NCBI GenBank assembly: GCA_947053345.1
Contig: CAMRSM010000016.1
Span: forward strand, 26,378 to 90,377
Direction: 5' to 3'
Source: an uncultured Lachnospiraceae bacterium
GTDB lineage: Bacteria > Bacillota > Clostridia > Lachnospirales > Lachnospiraceae
DNA length: 64,000 nt
In this document: piece by piece, positions 39,951 through 48,606 of the stretch
Layout of the letters: each line of letters opens with the position of its first letter
How positions within the stretch are numbered: the stretch's first letter is position 1
The notes under the pieces: model-generated
Told to the model about the DNA's origin: nothing
The model's input: the letters and a program-made list of their open reading frames with translations, nothing else
Database searches by the model: none
Made by a program: the position numbers and the translations under genes

Positions 39951-41888
39951 CTATTCTTTCCGGATCGGGTCAAATCCAGAAGCCTTCTTTATCTGCTGTT
40001 TATCCCGGTACATCAGCGCGTCCACCTCCGTCATCACCTGGTCGAGCGATGAAATCTCAGATTTTTCGTATACCCGGTATCCGATGGCAAGGTAGAGCGG
40101 GTACTTCCGCTCATGGGCGGAATTGATGCTCTCTGCCTGCGCCCGGATCCCCTCCACGCACTGCTCCACGCTCCCCGGTGCAAACCTTCCGACCGCAAGC
40201 TTGACATACTCATCTCCGCCAATGCGGAAGTTCATCTCCCTCACGTCCTCCCCGAAATATTTTTTCGAGAGAATCCCGGCGGATAAACAGATCACGTCGT
40301 CTCCCGCGACATGCCCGTATGTGTCATTGATATACTTAAGGCCATTGTTGTCACAGAGCATGAACAAAAGCTTCTCATCCTCCGCCAGCCCCTGCACAAT
40401 ATCCGGCAGCAAAATATTGTAACCGTTGCGGTTGTAAAGCCCCGTCATCGCGTCCGTTACTGCCTTGTGCTGCGCCACCTCATAAAGATCCCTGACCGCG
40501 TAGACACGGCGCAGCGATTCGAGCGCGGCATTCACTTTCCGGATCCAGAACGGATAATGCTTCTCAAAAACACATTTCTTGCCGCTGTATTCCAATACGG
40601 CATATCCAAAACTGTGCCGCCCGAAATGAAGCATGCTAAAATAAAACATCTTTGCCTGCTCCCGGTCGGCATCAAGCGCCGGAAGCATATCCGCCGTGTC
40701 AAAAAACCGTTCCAGATCCAGCCTTCCTTCCGCTTTTTTTTCTTGGACGCTCACAGTATCTAACGCAAGGATCATATGTTTGCCAAAGGCAGCCTGCCCA
40801 TGTTCCTGCCCTTCCTCATCGTCCATCCTGCTCCAGTCCGGATTCAGGCATATGTACATTTTGTCATATTCCCCGGCCTGCCTTGCATAACCGTCGATCT
40901 CCCAGAGACAATCCTGGAGTGTTTTCGCCATCAGCAAATTTTCCTGCATAAAATTGTACAGCGCAAAAAAATCATCCTCCCGCTTATCCTGCAGCACCTT
41001 CTCAAACCGGAACCGCCTGCCGCAGCTGCACGATTGAAACAGTTTTAGATTGGATTTTTTGCGGAGCGTGCTCTTCTTTTCCTCCGTATCCAGCTGCCCG
41101 ATGATATAGTGTACTGCCTTTGCCGCCGCCAGGTCGATCCCCCTCACCGCCGAAGTGATAAACGCTTCCTCCCCGGTTTCCGGCAGTTCGAAATCATAGC
41201 CCGTCACAAGGATATCCTCCGGCACACGGATTTCCCTTCTCTGCAGCGCATAGCAGATGCTGACTGCCATCGTATCACTGCCGCACGCGATTGCCTGCGG
41301 CAGCCCCGCCTCGCTGCAAAGAAGCTCCTCCACCACGCGCTCCCCCTCGTTGTACCAGAAATCCCCGTAAAAAATACGCCCCTCATCAACGGGAAGCCCC
41401 GCCCGTGCCATCGCTTTCCGGTACCCGGAGAGCCTTCCTTCGCTGTGAGGGTGGCCTTTTGGTCCCGTCATGAACGCAATGTCCGTACAGCCGTGCACTT
41501 CGATCAGATGGCTTACCACCTCCAAGACCCCCGCCGCATCGTCACAGGCAAATGTCTCAAACCCCGGTATATCAAGGTCGATGCTGACCCGGACCCCGTT
41601 AAAGTTCTGCCGGATCCGCTCCGCAACCTGCGCTGCATGGTCCGGAATCATCTGAAGGCTGTCGGGCACAAGAATCACCGCGTCCAGCCTCTTGAAATTG
41701 ACAAGCTCTATCAGCCTGGCCTCCCCGATCTGGTAATCCATATATCCGCCGGTGCGCATCATACTGGAAAATACCAATACGTCCATATGGTTCCGGAACG
41801 CTTCCCTGCCGACCGCCTTTAAAAACGCTGTCTGGAACGGCTCATCCGGACGGCCTATAAATACCCCGATTGCTTTTCTTTTTTGCAT
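39951..41888 (-). CDS. Periplasmic-binding-fold/GGDEF fusion (probable diguanylate cyclase)
   Basis: A 645-residue protein with no signal peptide or membrane segment. Residues 1-290 form a LacI-type sugar-binding fold (KAIGVFIGRPDEPFQTAFL, DIAFMTGPKGHPHSEGRLSGY, QAIACGSDTMAVSICYAL, DILVTGYDFELPETG), but the HTH normally in front of it is absent. A linker of about 170 residues follows. Residues about 480-645 are a GGDEF domain with DAMTGLYNRNGY, LCDNNGLKYINDTYGHVAGD and the active-site RIGGDEYVKL, so synthesis of c-di-GMP is likely. A cytoplasmic ligand probably controls it. ATG at 41888 follows AGGG. Confidence 0.9.
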   Translation of the reverse strand: MQKRKAIGVFIGRPDEPFQTAFLKAVGREAFRNHMDVLVFSSMMRTGGYMDYQIGEARLIELVNFKRLDAVILVPDSLQMIPDHAAQVAERIRQNFNGVRVSIDLDIPGFETFACDDAAGVLEVVSHLIEVHGCTDIAFMTGPKGHPHSEGRLSGYRKAMARAGLPVDEGRIFYGDFWYNEGERVVEELLCSEAGLPQAIACGSDTMAVSICYALQRREIRVPEDILVTGYDFELPETGEEAFITSAVRGIDLAAAKAVHYIIGQLDTEEKKSTLRKKSNLKLFQSCSCGRRFRFEKVLQDKREDDFFALYNFMQENLLMAKTLQDCLWEIDGYARQAGEYDKMYICLNPDWSRMDDEEGQEHGQAAFGKHMILALDTVSVQEKKAEGRLDLERFFDTADMLPALDADREQAKMFYFSMLHFGRHSFGYAVLEYSGKKCVFEKHYPFWIRKVNAALESLRRVYAVRDLYEVAQHKAVTDAMTGLYNRNGYNILLPDIVQGLAEDEKLLFMLCDNNGLKYINDTYGHVAGDDVICLSAGILSKKYFGEDVREMNFRIGGDEYVKLAVGRFAPGSVEQCVEGIRAQAESINSAHERKYPLYLAIGYRVYEKSEISSLDQVMTEVDALMYRDKQQIKKASGFDPIRKE

Positions 41889-42045
41889 ATACACCCTGTC
41901 TTCTACGCTGCACCCGAATTTAATCCGACGGTTTTTCCCGGCCGGCAGCGCGGCAGCCCGGGAAAATATCCGATCACATTAAGTATAACATTAAACCGCG
42001 GGAAAGCACAATGAAATTTCCCTTAAATCAACCGCATGACACTCT

Positions 42046-42483
42046 TTATGCCATTGCCCCGTCCATCAGCGTCAAAAGTTCAAAAACACTCCGGAAGTTC
42101 TCATCCTTCCCGCTGTCAAGCCACTTCACGTTACCCTGCCAGCTCGCGTTTTTGCGGAAAATAACCTTGACATAAAAAGTCGCTACCTTCCCGCGCTCCT
42201 CCTCGCACGCCGGATGCTGCTGCATATTATATTCCATCTGCCCTTCGCTTTTTTGTGTCTTCCCCACAAAGCTGCGTTGCTTCATCGTTCTCTGCGGATA
42301 CTCAAAACCGTCAAGCATCGCCTCCAATTTCTTTAACATCTGCATGATGTTCGAAAACACGAGCGGCTCCCCGTAATAATGGTTGTATATTCTGCCCCTC
42401 ATTTCCCCGTCCCGGTATTCATCCACGCATATCCTGCTCGAACACATTTCGTTTAAGCTTCTCCCGGACATTCCCTGTACCAT
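42046..42483 (-). CDS. Hypothetical protein, unknown
   Basis: A 145-residue soluble protein with no signal peptide or membrane segment. I do not recognise a family. Visible phrases include SGRSLNEMCSSRICVDEYRD, RIYNHYYGEP and MLKKLEAMLDGFEYPQ, and a C-terminal beta-rich part (KVATFYVKVIFRKNASWQGNVKWLD). ATG at 42483 has GGAATGGAGGGACT directly before it. It lies between the GGDEF fusion and the divergent SARP regulator, which may indicate a shared role. The codon pattern looks typical of the genome, so it is probably real. Confidence 0.6.
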   Translation of the reverse strand: MVQGMSGRSLNEMCSSRICVDEYRDGEMRGRIYNHYYGEPLVFSNIMQMLKKLEAMLDGFEYPQRTMKQRSFVGKTQKSEGQMEYNMQQHPACEEERGKVATFYVKVIFRKNASWQGNVKWLDSGKDENFRSVFELLTLMDGAMA

Positions 42484-42858
42484 AGTCCCTCCATTCCACA
42501 AGACAGCCTTCACCAAGACAGTGCAGTGCCCCGGCAATGTAGCGCCTTGTTTTGTCCCGACATTCCTCCAATACTTTTTCCCTTCTTACGCTTACTATAT
42601 CGTATTCCGAACACATCCGCAAGCACAATTTCTTAGAATATTCTGAAAATACGTTTCCGCTCCGTTTTTATTTTTCATTTCAAAATAAATCAGTATGATT
42701 ATTTCTGTATTAAACTTCCTTTGTCATTTCCTGCGCCGGCAAACTTCCGGCCAGTGCCCCAGTCGGCAGGAAAATACAAAAACCGTGGTATATACAAATT
42801 TATTGACACCTGCCCGGAAAAAAGTTATAATATAGCCGTCAGGAAAGGGAGGTGTCTT
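42484..42858. other. Divergent intergenic region upstream of the SARP gene
   Basis: 375 bp, AT-rich at 42560-42720. The right end holds the strong SARP promoter. On the minus strand TATAGT with TTGCGG 17 bp upstream (about 42594-42622) is a weak promoter candidate for the 145-residue gene. No gene seen. Confidence 0.4.
42803..42831 (+). promoter_or_regulatory. Consensus sigma-A promoter of the SARP regulator
   Basis: TTGACA (42803-42808), a 17-bp spacer and TATAAT (42826-42831), both perfect. Transcription would start near 42838, leaving only about 20 nt before the ATG at 42859. Confidence 0.92.
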
Positions 42859-44088
42859 ATGTCAGACTATATACGTATCAATATGCTTGGGGAATTCACA
42901 ATGGCCTACGGTCCGAACACCATATCCGATCAGGATAACCGTTCGAAAAAAGTCTGGACCTTGTTGGAATACCTGATCACCTTCCACTCGCGCGAAATCA
43001 GCCATGGCGCACTGATCAAACTGCTCTGGCCGGATTCCGGCCAGTCGGTCGACTCCGAAAACGCGCTCAAGACGATCCTGCACCGCGCGCGCGCGACGCT
43101 TAATGCGCTTGGCTACACGGATAAGAGGCTGATCCTCCACCGGAGGGACTGCTATGAATGGAACCCCGAAGTACCCATTGTATTGGACACCGAGCTCTTC
43201 CAAAAATATTGCGGGGCTGCCTCAGACCAAACGCTTGCCATGCCGGAACGCCTGAAAAACTACCAGCGGGCGATCCTGCTCTACCGCGGGCGCTTCCTTC
43301 CAAAAAATCCCGGGGATGACTGGGCCATTTTGGTCTCGGATTATCTCCACTCCCTATATCTGGGCACGATCCATGAACTGATCGGTCTGTTGCTCGTCTC
43401 AAAGCGGTACGAGGAAATCATTGGGCTGTGCCACAAAGTCTGTACGATTGACCGGTACGACGAGGGCGTGCGTTACCATCTCATCCGCTGCCTGTACTTG
43501 GCAGGAAAAAAGAAGGAAGCCCTGGAGGAATATGAACGTGTCATGAAACTATATTATGATACCTACGGGATCAATCCTTCCGATGAGCTTACCGCCCTAT
43601 ATCAGGAAATCACAAAACAGCTGCATTCCCCGACGGCGGATCTCTCTGTCATCCGTCAGCGGCTCCGTGAACAGAATGCCAAAAAGAGTGCATACTTCTG
43701 TGATTTTTCCGTTTTCCAAAACTTATACCATATCGGTGCGCGGAAGGCTTCCCGTGATGGTCTGTCCGTATTTTTATGCCTGATCAGCCTGACCGCTGAC
43801 CGGGAAGATCCCGACCATTCCCTGATGGCCGCCGCTATGGCAAAGATGGAGGCTACGATCGGCAGCTTGCTGCGCTCCGGGGATGTCTATGCCCGCTATT
43901 CCGTCAGCCAGTACATCATCATGCTTTCCGCCGCGAATTACGAAAACTGCACGGGAATCGGCGACCGCATCATAAAAGGCTTCCGGAACGCAAAGCCAAA
44001 GCTGAATGTCACCGCTGATTTTACGCTGAGCGAGCTGGAACCTCTGTATCCTGCCGGTGAGGGCTCCCAGCCCGGACAGGAACCATAA
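42859..44088 (+). CDS. SARP-type transcriptional regulator (BTAD) with a C-terminal GGDEF-like region
   Basis: A 409-residue protein. Residues 1-95 resemble the OmpR-like DNA-binding domain of SARP regulators (MLGEFTMAYGPN, KKVWTLLEYLITF, IKLLWPDSG). Residues about 100-245 form the bacterial transcriptional activator domain, made of TPR-like helices (YRGRFLPKNPGDDWAILV, RYHLIRCLYLAGKKKEALEEYE). Residues about 285-395 look like a degenerate GGDEF domain: SVFLCLISL, then GDVYARYSVSQYIIMLSAAN, where RYSVSQY replaces RxGGDEF. Cyclase activity is therefore unlikely; nucleotide sensing or dimerisation is possible. It is divergent from a GGDEF fusion gene about 1 kb away. ATG at 42859 follows GGGAGGTG. 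Confidence 0.85.
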   Translation: MSDYIRINMLGEFTMAYGPNTISDQDNRSKKVWTLLEYLITFHSREISHGALIKLLWPDSGQSVDSENALKTILHRARATLNALGYTDKRLILHRRDCYEWNPEVPIVLDTELFQKYCGAASDQTLAMPERLKNYQRAILLYRGRFLPKNPGDDWAILVSDYLHSLYLGTIHELIGLLLVSKRYEEIIGLCHKVCTIDRYDEGVRYHLIRCLYLAGKKKEALEEYERVMKLYYDTYGINPSDELTALYQEITKQLHSPTADLSVIRQRLREQNAKKSAYFCDFSVFQNLYHIGARKASRDGLSVFLCLISLTADREDPDHSLMAAAMAKMEATIGSLLRSGDVYARYSVSQYIIMLSAANYENCTGIGDRIIKGFRNAKPKLNVTADFTLSELEPLYPAGEGSQPGQEP

Positions 44089-44094
44089 AAACAG

Positions 44095-44123
44095 AAAAGA
44101 GACTGCCACGGCAGTCTCTTTTT
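44095..44123. terminator. Bidirectional terminator between the SARP gene and tex
   Basis: AAAAGAGACTGCC (44095-44107), a 2-nt spacer, then GGCAGTCTCTTTT: a perfect 10-bp core with A/T flanks, serving both convergent genes. Confidence 0.9.
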
Positions 44124-44136
44124 ACTTTGACCCAAA

Positions 44137-46605
44137 CTACAGGATCATCGTCAACTGAATCCTCTTCTTCGCCACATCCACATTCATAACTTTCACTTCC
44201 ACGATATCCCCGACGCTCACCACATCAAGCGGATGCTTGACAAACCTGCCTTTTGCCATCTGTGAAATATGCACAAGCCCATCCTGGTGCACGCCGATAT
44301 CCACAAAAGCGCCGAAATCAATCACGTTGCGCACGGTACCTTTCAACACCATGCCCTCGGTCAGATCCTTCATCTCAAGCACATCCGTGCGCAGGATTGG
44401 CTTCGGCATCTCATCGCGCGGGTCACGTCCCGGTTTTTCAAGTTCTTTGATGATATCCGTCAGCGTGATCTCACCGATTCCAAGCTCTGCTGCCAATTTC
44501 TTTTTGTCGCGGACCAATGTGCTTAGTTTGGAAAGCCCGCCCTCTTCGCTTTTATGTCCCACATCACCTGCAGAAACCTTTTCCGCTTTTACCGTTTCAA
44601 CCGAAATCCCCGGAGCCGCCAGGGCTTTTTGCAGCAGCTGCCCCATCGCGGTGTTGGTATCGCGCACCTGGATCTTGTTCTCCCTTCGGTTCCCTGCACG
44701 GTTCTTCGCCTGCTTCTGCCCCTTCTCTTTCACTGCCTTTTCCGCCGCGCCTCTGGAACTTTTCATGTCGGCCTGTACCTTTTTGATATCCGCTGTCGTA
44801 AAACCGAGGTTCTCCAAAAGTTTTTCTGCCGCTCCGTAAGATTCCGGATGCACGCTCGTCGCGTCAAGCGGGTTCTCACCGTCGCTGATGCGCAGAAAGC
44901 CGGCACACTGCTCAAACGCTTTCGGTCCAAGTTTCGGCACTTTTAACAGCTGTGCCCTCGTACGGAATTTCCCGTTTTGCTCGCGGTATGTCACAATATT
45001 TTTCGCAACTGCCTTTGTGATTCCGGAAATATATTCCAGAAGTGCCGCCGACGCGGTATTTAAGTCCACACCAACCTTGTTCACGCAGTCTTCCACCACG
45101 CCCGCCAGGGCATCGCTTAGTTTCTTCTGGTTCATATCGTGCTGGTACTGCCCGACACCGATCGCTTTCGGCTCGATCTTTACCAGCTCCGCAAGCGGAT
45201 CCTGCAGGCGGCGCGCGATCGAAGCCGCGCTGCGCTGCGCCACGTCAAAATCAGGAAATTCCTCCGTCGCAAGCTTGCTGGCCGAATAAACGCTCGCCCC
45301 CGCCTCGCTCACGATCACATACTGCACGGGCTGGTTCAGCTCCTTTAACAATTCGACAATCACCTGCTCCGACTCGCGCGAAGCCGTCCCGTTGCCGACC
45401 GAGATCAGCGTGATATGATATTTTTCGATCAGGCGCTTTACGATGTGCTTTGCCTCCTCAATCTTCGCCTTCGATGCCGCAACCGGGAAGATCACCGCCG
45501 TGTCAAGGACTTTTCCGGTCGCGTCAACAACCGCGAGTTTGCAGCCCGTGCGGATGCCCGGATCCCAGCCAAGCACGACCTGCCCTACGATCGGCGGCTG
45601 CATCAGAAGCTGTCCGAGGTTCTGCCCGAAAACATGGATCGCCCCGTCCTCCGCTTTTTCCGTCAGTTCACTGCGGATCTCCCGCTCGATCGCCGGCGCA
45701 ACCAGACGGTCATAACTGTCCGCAATCACCGCTTTTAATGTATCTTGTGTCACCGGGTTTCCCTTTTTGATGACCGCGCGCTCCAGATACGTGAGGATGC
45801 GGTCCTTCGGCGCGTTGATCTTAACCGTGAGGAATTTTTCCGCCTCACCCCGGTTGATGGCAAGGACGCGGTGCCCCGCCAGTTTGCTAAGCTTCTCCTC
45901 GAAGTGGTAGTACATCTCGTACACGGATTCTGTTTTATCGTCCTTCGCCTCCGAGACAATGCTTCCTGCCTCCGCGGTCAGCCCCCGGATCTCGCTGCGG
46001 TACTCCGCCGTATCCGAAATGCGCTCCGCAAGAATATCCATCGCGCCTTGCAAAGCTTCTTCTGGAGTAGCCACCCGCTGATCCGGGTTGATTCCCGGCG
46101 CGATTGCGCCTTGCAAAGCTTCTTCCGGAGTAGCTACCCGCTGATCCGGGTTCATCTCCTCCCCGCCCGCATTGACATAGGCTTTTGCTTCGATTAACAG
46201 CGGTGTTTTCGTCTCCTGCGCCCAGATAATGTCCGCAAGCGGCTCCAACCCCTTCTCCTTCGCGACGGTCGCCCTTGTGCGGCGCTTCGGGCGGTACGGG
46301 CGGTACAGATCCTCCACTGCGACCATTGTTTCGGCCGCGAGGATCGCTGCTTTTAATTCATCGGTCAACTTCCCCTGCTCCTCAATGCTCCCGATGACCT
46401 GCTCCTTTTTCTCCTCCAGCCCCCGCAGATAAATAAGGCGCTCCGAAAGATTCCGCAGCACCTCATCGTTTAAAGAACCCGTCACCTCCTTGCGGTAACG
46501 CGCGATAAACGGGATTGTATTGCCCTCGTCGATCAGTTTTATAGCCGCCTCGGCCTGCTCCCTGCGGATTCCAAGTTCCACCCTCAATTTTTCGATAATA
46601 TCCAT
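44137..46605 (-). CDS. tex: Tex-family RNA-binding transcriptional accessory protein
   Basis: An 822-residue protein, longer than usual Tex (about 720-780). Order: N-terminal helical domain (EKLRVELGIRREQAEAAI, GNTIPFIARYRKEVTGSL), YqgF-like RNase H fold (VLGWDPGIRTGCKLAVVD), helix-hairpin-helix domain, and a C-terminal S1 domain (GMVLKGTVRNVIDFGAFVDI). Two oddities: a 21-residue tandem duplication in the N-terminal half (NPDQRVATPEEALQGA twice), and a basic insert of about 70 residues between the HhH region and S1. ATG at 46605 is chosen because GGAG lies 8 nt upstream and the family starts there. It probably acts in RNA or transcription maintenance. Confidence 0.94.
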   Translation of the reverse strand: MDIIEKLRVELGIRREQAEAAIKLIDEGNTIPFIARYRKEVTGSLNDEVLRNLSERLIYLRGLEEKKEQVIGSIEEQGKLTDELKAAILAAETMVAVEDLYRPYRPKRRTRATVAKEKGLEPLADIIWAQETKTPLLIEAKAYVNAGGEEMNPDQRVATPEEALQGAIAPGINPDQRVATPEEALQGAMDILAERISDTAEYRSEIRGLTAEAGSIVSEAKDDKTESVYEMYYHFEEKLSKLAGHRVLAINRGEAEKFLTVKINAPKDRILTYLERAVIKKGNPVTQDTLKAVIADSYDRLVAPAIEREIRSELTEKAEDGAIHVFGQNLGQLLMQPPIVGQVVLGWDPGIRTGCKLAVVDATGKVLDTAVIFPVAASKAKIEEAKHIVKRLIEKYHITLISVGNGTASRESEQVIVELLKELNQPVQYVIVSEAGASVYSASKLATEEFPDFDVAQRSAASIARRLQDPLAELVKIEPKAIGVGQYQHDMNQKKLSDALAGVVEDCVNKVGVDLNTASAALLEYISGITKAVAKNIVTYREQNGKFRTRAQLLKVPKLGPKAFEQCAGFLRISDGENPLDATSVHPESYGAAEKLLENLGFTTADIKKVQADMKSSRGAAEKAVKEKGQKQAKNRAGNRRENKIQVRDTNTAMGQLLQKALAAPGISVETVKAEKVSAGDVGHKSEEGGLSKLSTLVRDKKKLAAELGIGEITLTDIIKELEKPGRDPRDEMPKPILRTDVLEMKDLTEGMVLKGTVRNVIDFGAFVDIGVHQDGLVHISQMAKGRFVKHPLDVVSVGDIVEVKVMNVDVAKKRIQLTMIL
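46043..46152. repeat. 47-bp tandem duplication inside tex (period 63 bp)
   Basis: GCGCCTTGCAAAGCTTCTTC begins at 46043 and (with one later difference) again at 46106; the two 47-bp copies end at 46089 and 46152 and differ at about two positions. The period of 63 bp is in frame (21 codons), so tex stays open. Confidence 0.93.
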
Positions 46606-46909
46606 TCTGACCACTCCATTTCCATAATCCGGCTTTGCCTGTATGGCAGAACACCGCCACAGCCCATGACCTGCGGTACGCGCGGGTTCTTCCTGCTCCC
46701 CATCCCGCCCGGAAGGGCTGCCACAAAACACGGCAGACACACAGCATATGGACATCCCAACCATATCCCGTGGCTGACCGCCTTTTTGCAGCAGCCCCTT
46801 CCTTTCAAAAACCGGCGGTGTTCCAACAATCCTTTCCGGCATCCCGGCGTTCTCTCGCCTTGATCCGTTTCACGCGGCGAACCCGCGCTCTTTTCCTGCC
46901 GGACACATA
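46606..46909 (-). other. Intergenic region between tex and xylB
   Basis: 304 bp forming the tex leader. It is open in the tex frame but lacks a ribosome site and family similarity, so it is not coding. Small hairpins (CGCGG/CCGCG near 46870-46886) are visible; no terminator with a T-run follows xylB. No clear promoter. Confidence 0.35.
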
Positions 46910-48382
46910 CTATTTTACAATCTCGTCATAAACCGGCGCAAGTGCAGGATAAATCTTGCGGAATGTCTGGTACTTCTCCTCGTATTTCGCGACAAGTGCC
47001 GCGTCCTGCTCTGTCGTCTCCACGACTTTGATCAGCTTCCCGGCAGCTTCCTCCACCGACGCGAACTTCCCGCAGCCGACCGCCGCGAGGATCGCCGCAC
47101 CAAAGCCCGGACCCTCAGCGCTGTTGATCTTGTCCACCTTCACATCCATGATATTCGCCACGATCCTGCACCAGAGCGGGCTCTTTGCCCCGCCGCCGTT
47201 AAGCCGCACGCGCTCGATCTTCACGCCGAATGAGCGCGCGATCTCAAGCGCATCGCGCAGCGCGAAGGTGACACCCTCGAGCACCGCCTGCGTCATGTCT
47301 GCGCGCGTCGTATCCATCGTCATACCGACAAACGTGCCGCGCGCGTTCGGGTTGTTATGCGGGGTCCGCTCCCCCATTAAGTATGGCAGGAAAAATACCT
47401 GGTTGTCTCCAAGCGCCGTGATCCCTTCCTGCTCCTTCGGGTAATCCTTCGTGCCGATGATCTCGTCCATCCACCATTTATTCGCGGATGCCGCGGAGAG
47501 CATACAGCCGAGGAAATGATATTTGCCGTTCGCGTGCGCGAAGGAATGCATCGCGTTCGCATCGTCCACCGCGAACTCGTCCGTCGCGATGAACACCGTG
47601 CCGGAGGTTCCGAGCGAAACGCTGCACATACCGTGCTCTAACGTGCCCGTCCCGACCGCGCCCGCCGCGTTGTCCCCGGCTCCCGCAATGACGCGCACGC
47701 CCCGCGGCAGGTCAAGTTCTTTTGCTGCCGCTTCCGTCAGGGTTCCGACAACCCCATACGACTCAAAAATCTGCGCGAGCTGTTCCCTGCGGATGCCGAC
47801 GATCTCAAGCATCTCCTTTGACCAGCACTTATTCTTCACGTCAAACAAAAGCATGCCGGAAGCATCCGATACATCCGTGCAGTGCACGCCGGACAGGCGG
47901 TAAGCAAGATAGTCCTTCGGAAGCATGATCTTTGCGATCTTCGCAAAAATCTCCGGCTCATGCTTTTTGACCCATAAAAGCTTCGGTGCGGTAAACCCGG
48001 TCAGTGCCATGTTCGCCGTGTAGGACGAAATCTTCCCGCGCCCGACTGTGATATTTAAATAGTCGCATTCTTCCTGCGTGCGCCCGTCGTTCCATAAAAT
48101 CGCCGGGCGGAGCACCGCATCATCCCCGTCTAAGATCACAAGCCCGTGCATCTGCCCGCCAAAACTGATACCGTCCACTTGGCTGTGGTCAACACCCGCG
48201 AGCAGTTCCTTCATCCCGATAACAAACTGTTCCCACCAGTCCTCCGGCTTTTGTTCCGACCAGCCCGGCTTCGGAAAATACAGCGGATACTCTTTTGCCA
48301 CGATATTCTTGATTTCCCCGTTTTCCTCCATCAGGACAAGCTTGACGGAAGATGTCCCCAAATCTACACCTACGTAATACAT
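46910..48382 (-). CDS. xylB: Xylulokinase (FGGY family)
   Basis: A 490-residue sugar kinase that phosphorylates D-xylulose to xylulose-5-phosphate, feeding the pentose phosphate pathway. Seen: N-terminal MYYVGVDLGTSSVKLVLM, ISFGGQMHGLV, the substrate-binding ALTGFTAPKLLWVKKHEPE, the ATP-binding AGAGDNAAGAVGTG and MLFDVKN-type core, and RLNGGGAKSPLWCRI near the C-terminus. It has the usual length. ATG at 48382 has a perfect AGGAGGT site. No xylose isomerase, transporter or XylR lies adjacent. It has its own promoter. Confidence 0.94.
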   Translation of the reverse strand: MYYVGVDLGTSSVKLVLMEENGEIKNIVAKEYPLYFPKPGWSEQKPEDWWEQFVIGMKELLAGVDHSQVDGISFGGQMHGLVILDGDDAVLRPAILWNDGRTQEECDYLNITVGRGKISSYTANMALTGFTAPKLLWVKKHEPEIFAKIAKIMLPKDYLAYRLSGVHCTDVSDASGMLLFDVKNKCWSKEMLEIVGIRREQLAQIFESYGVVGTLTEAAAKELDLPRGVRVIAGAGDNAAGAVGTGTLEHGMCSVSLGTSGTVFIATDEFAVDDANAMHSFAHANGKYHFLGCMLSAASANKWWMDEIIGTKDYPKEQEGITALGDNQVFFLPYLMGERTPHNNPNARGTFVGMTMDTTRADMTQAVLEGVTFALRDALEIARSFGVKIERVRLNGGGAKSPLWCRIVANIMDVKVDKINSAEGPGFGAAILAAVGCGKFASVEEAAGKLIKVVETTEQDAALVAKYEEKYQTFRKIYPALAPVYDEIVK

Positions 48383-48577
48383 ACTACCTCCTAAATATTA
48401 AGCCCGCATCCCGTCCCCGGTATCACCGGGAATCTTGCGCCAACCCGGCCAAAAAATCCCCCAAAACCTTCGGGCGGCATGCTGCCCCTGATTATGAGCC
48501 CGCATTCCGCCCTGCCCCCAAAAATACCTTACGGGTACTGTCCGGCGGCATAATTTTTTGCGGATTCTCACTGTATT
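48383..48577 (-). promoter_or_regulatory. xylB leader with direct repeats
   Basis: About 190 nt of leader. On the minus strand GGAATGCGGGCTCATAAT (about 48510-48493) and GGGATGCGGGCTTAATAT (about 48416-48399) are near-identical direct repeats 94 bp apart; the second directly precedes the ribosome binding site. A hairpin CCCGGTGATACCGGG lies between them. They could be operator sites or an RNA element. Confidence 0.4.
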
Positions 48578-48606
48578 ATTTTAACAATATTTCTGTTTTC
48601 TGTCAA
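48578..48606 (-). promoter_or_regulatory. Sigma-A promoter of xylB
   Basis: On the minus strand: TTGACA (48606-48601), a 17-bp spacer and TAAAAT (48583-48578). The -35 box overlaps the stop codon of the upstream lipid kinase gene. Confidence 0.8.

Noticed and set aside
46606..46842. N-terminal extension of Tex by 79 residues
   Set aside because: Tex begins at the DIIEKLRVELG segment, and the ribosome site is just before ATG 46605; the upstream part has no family similarity.
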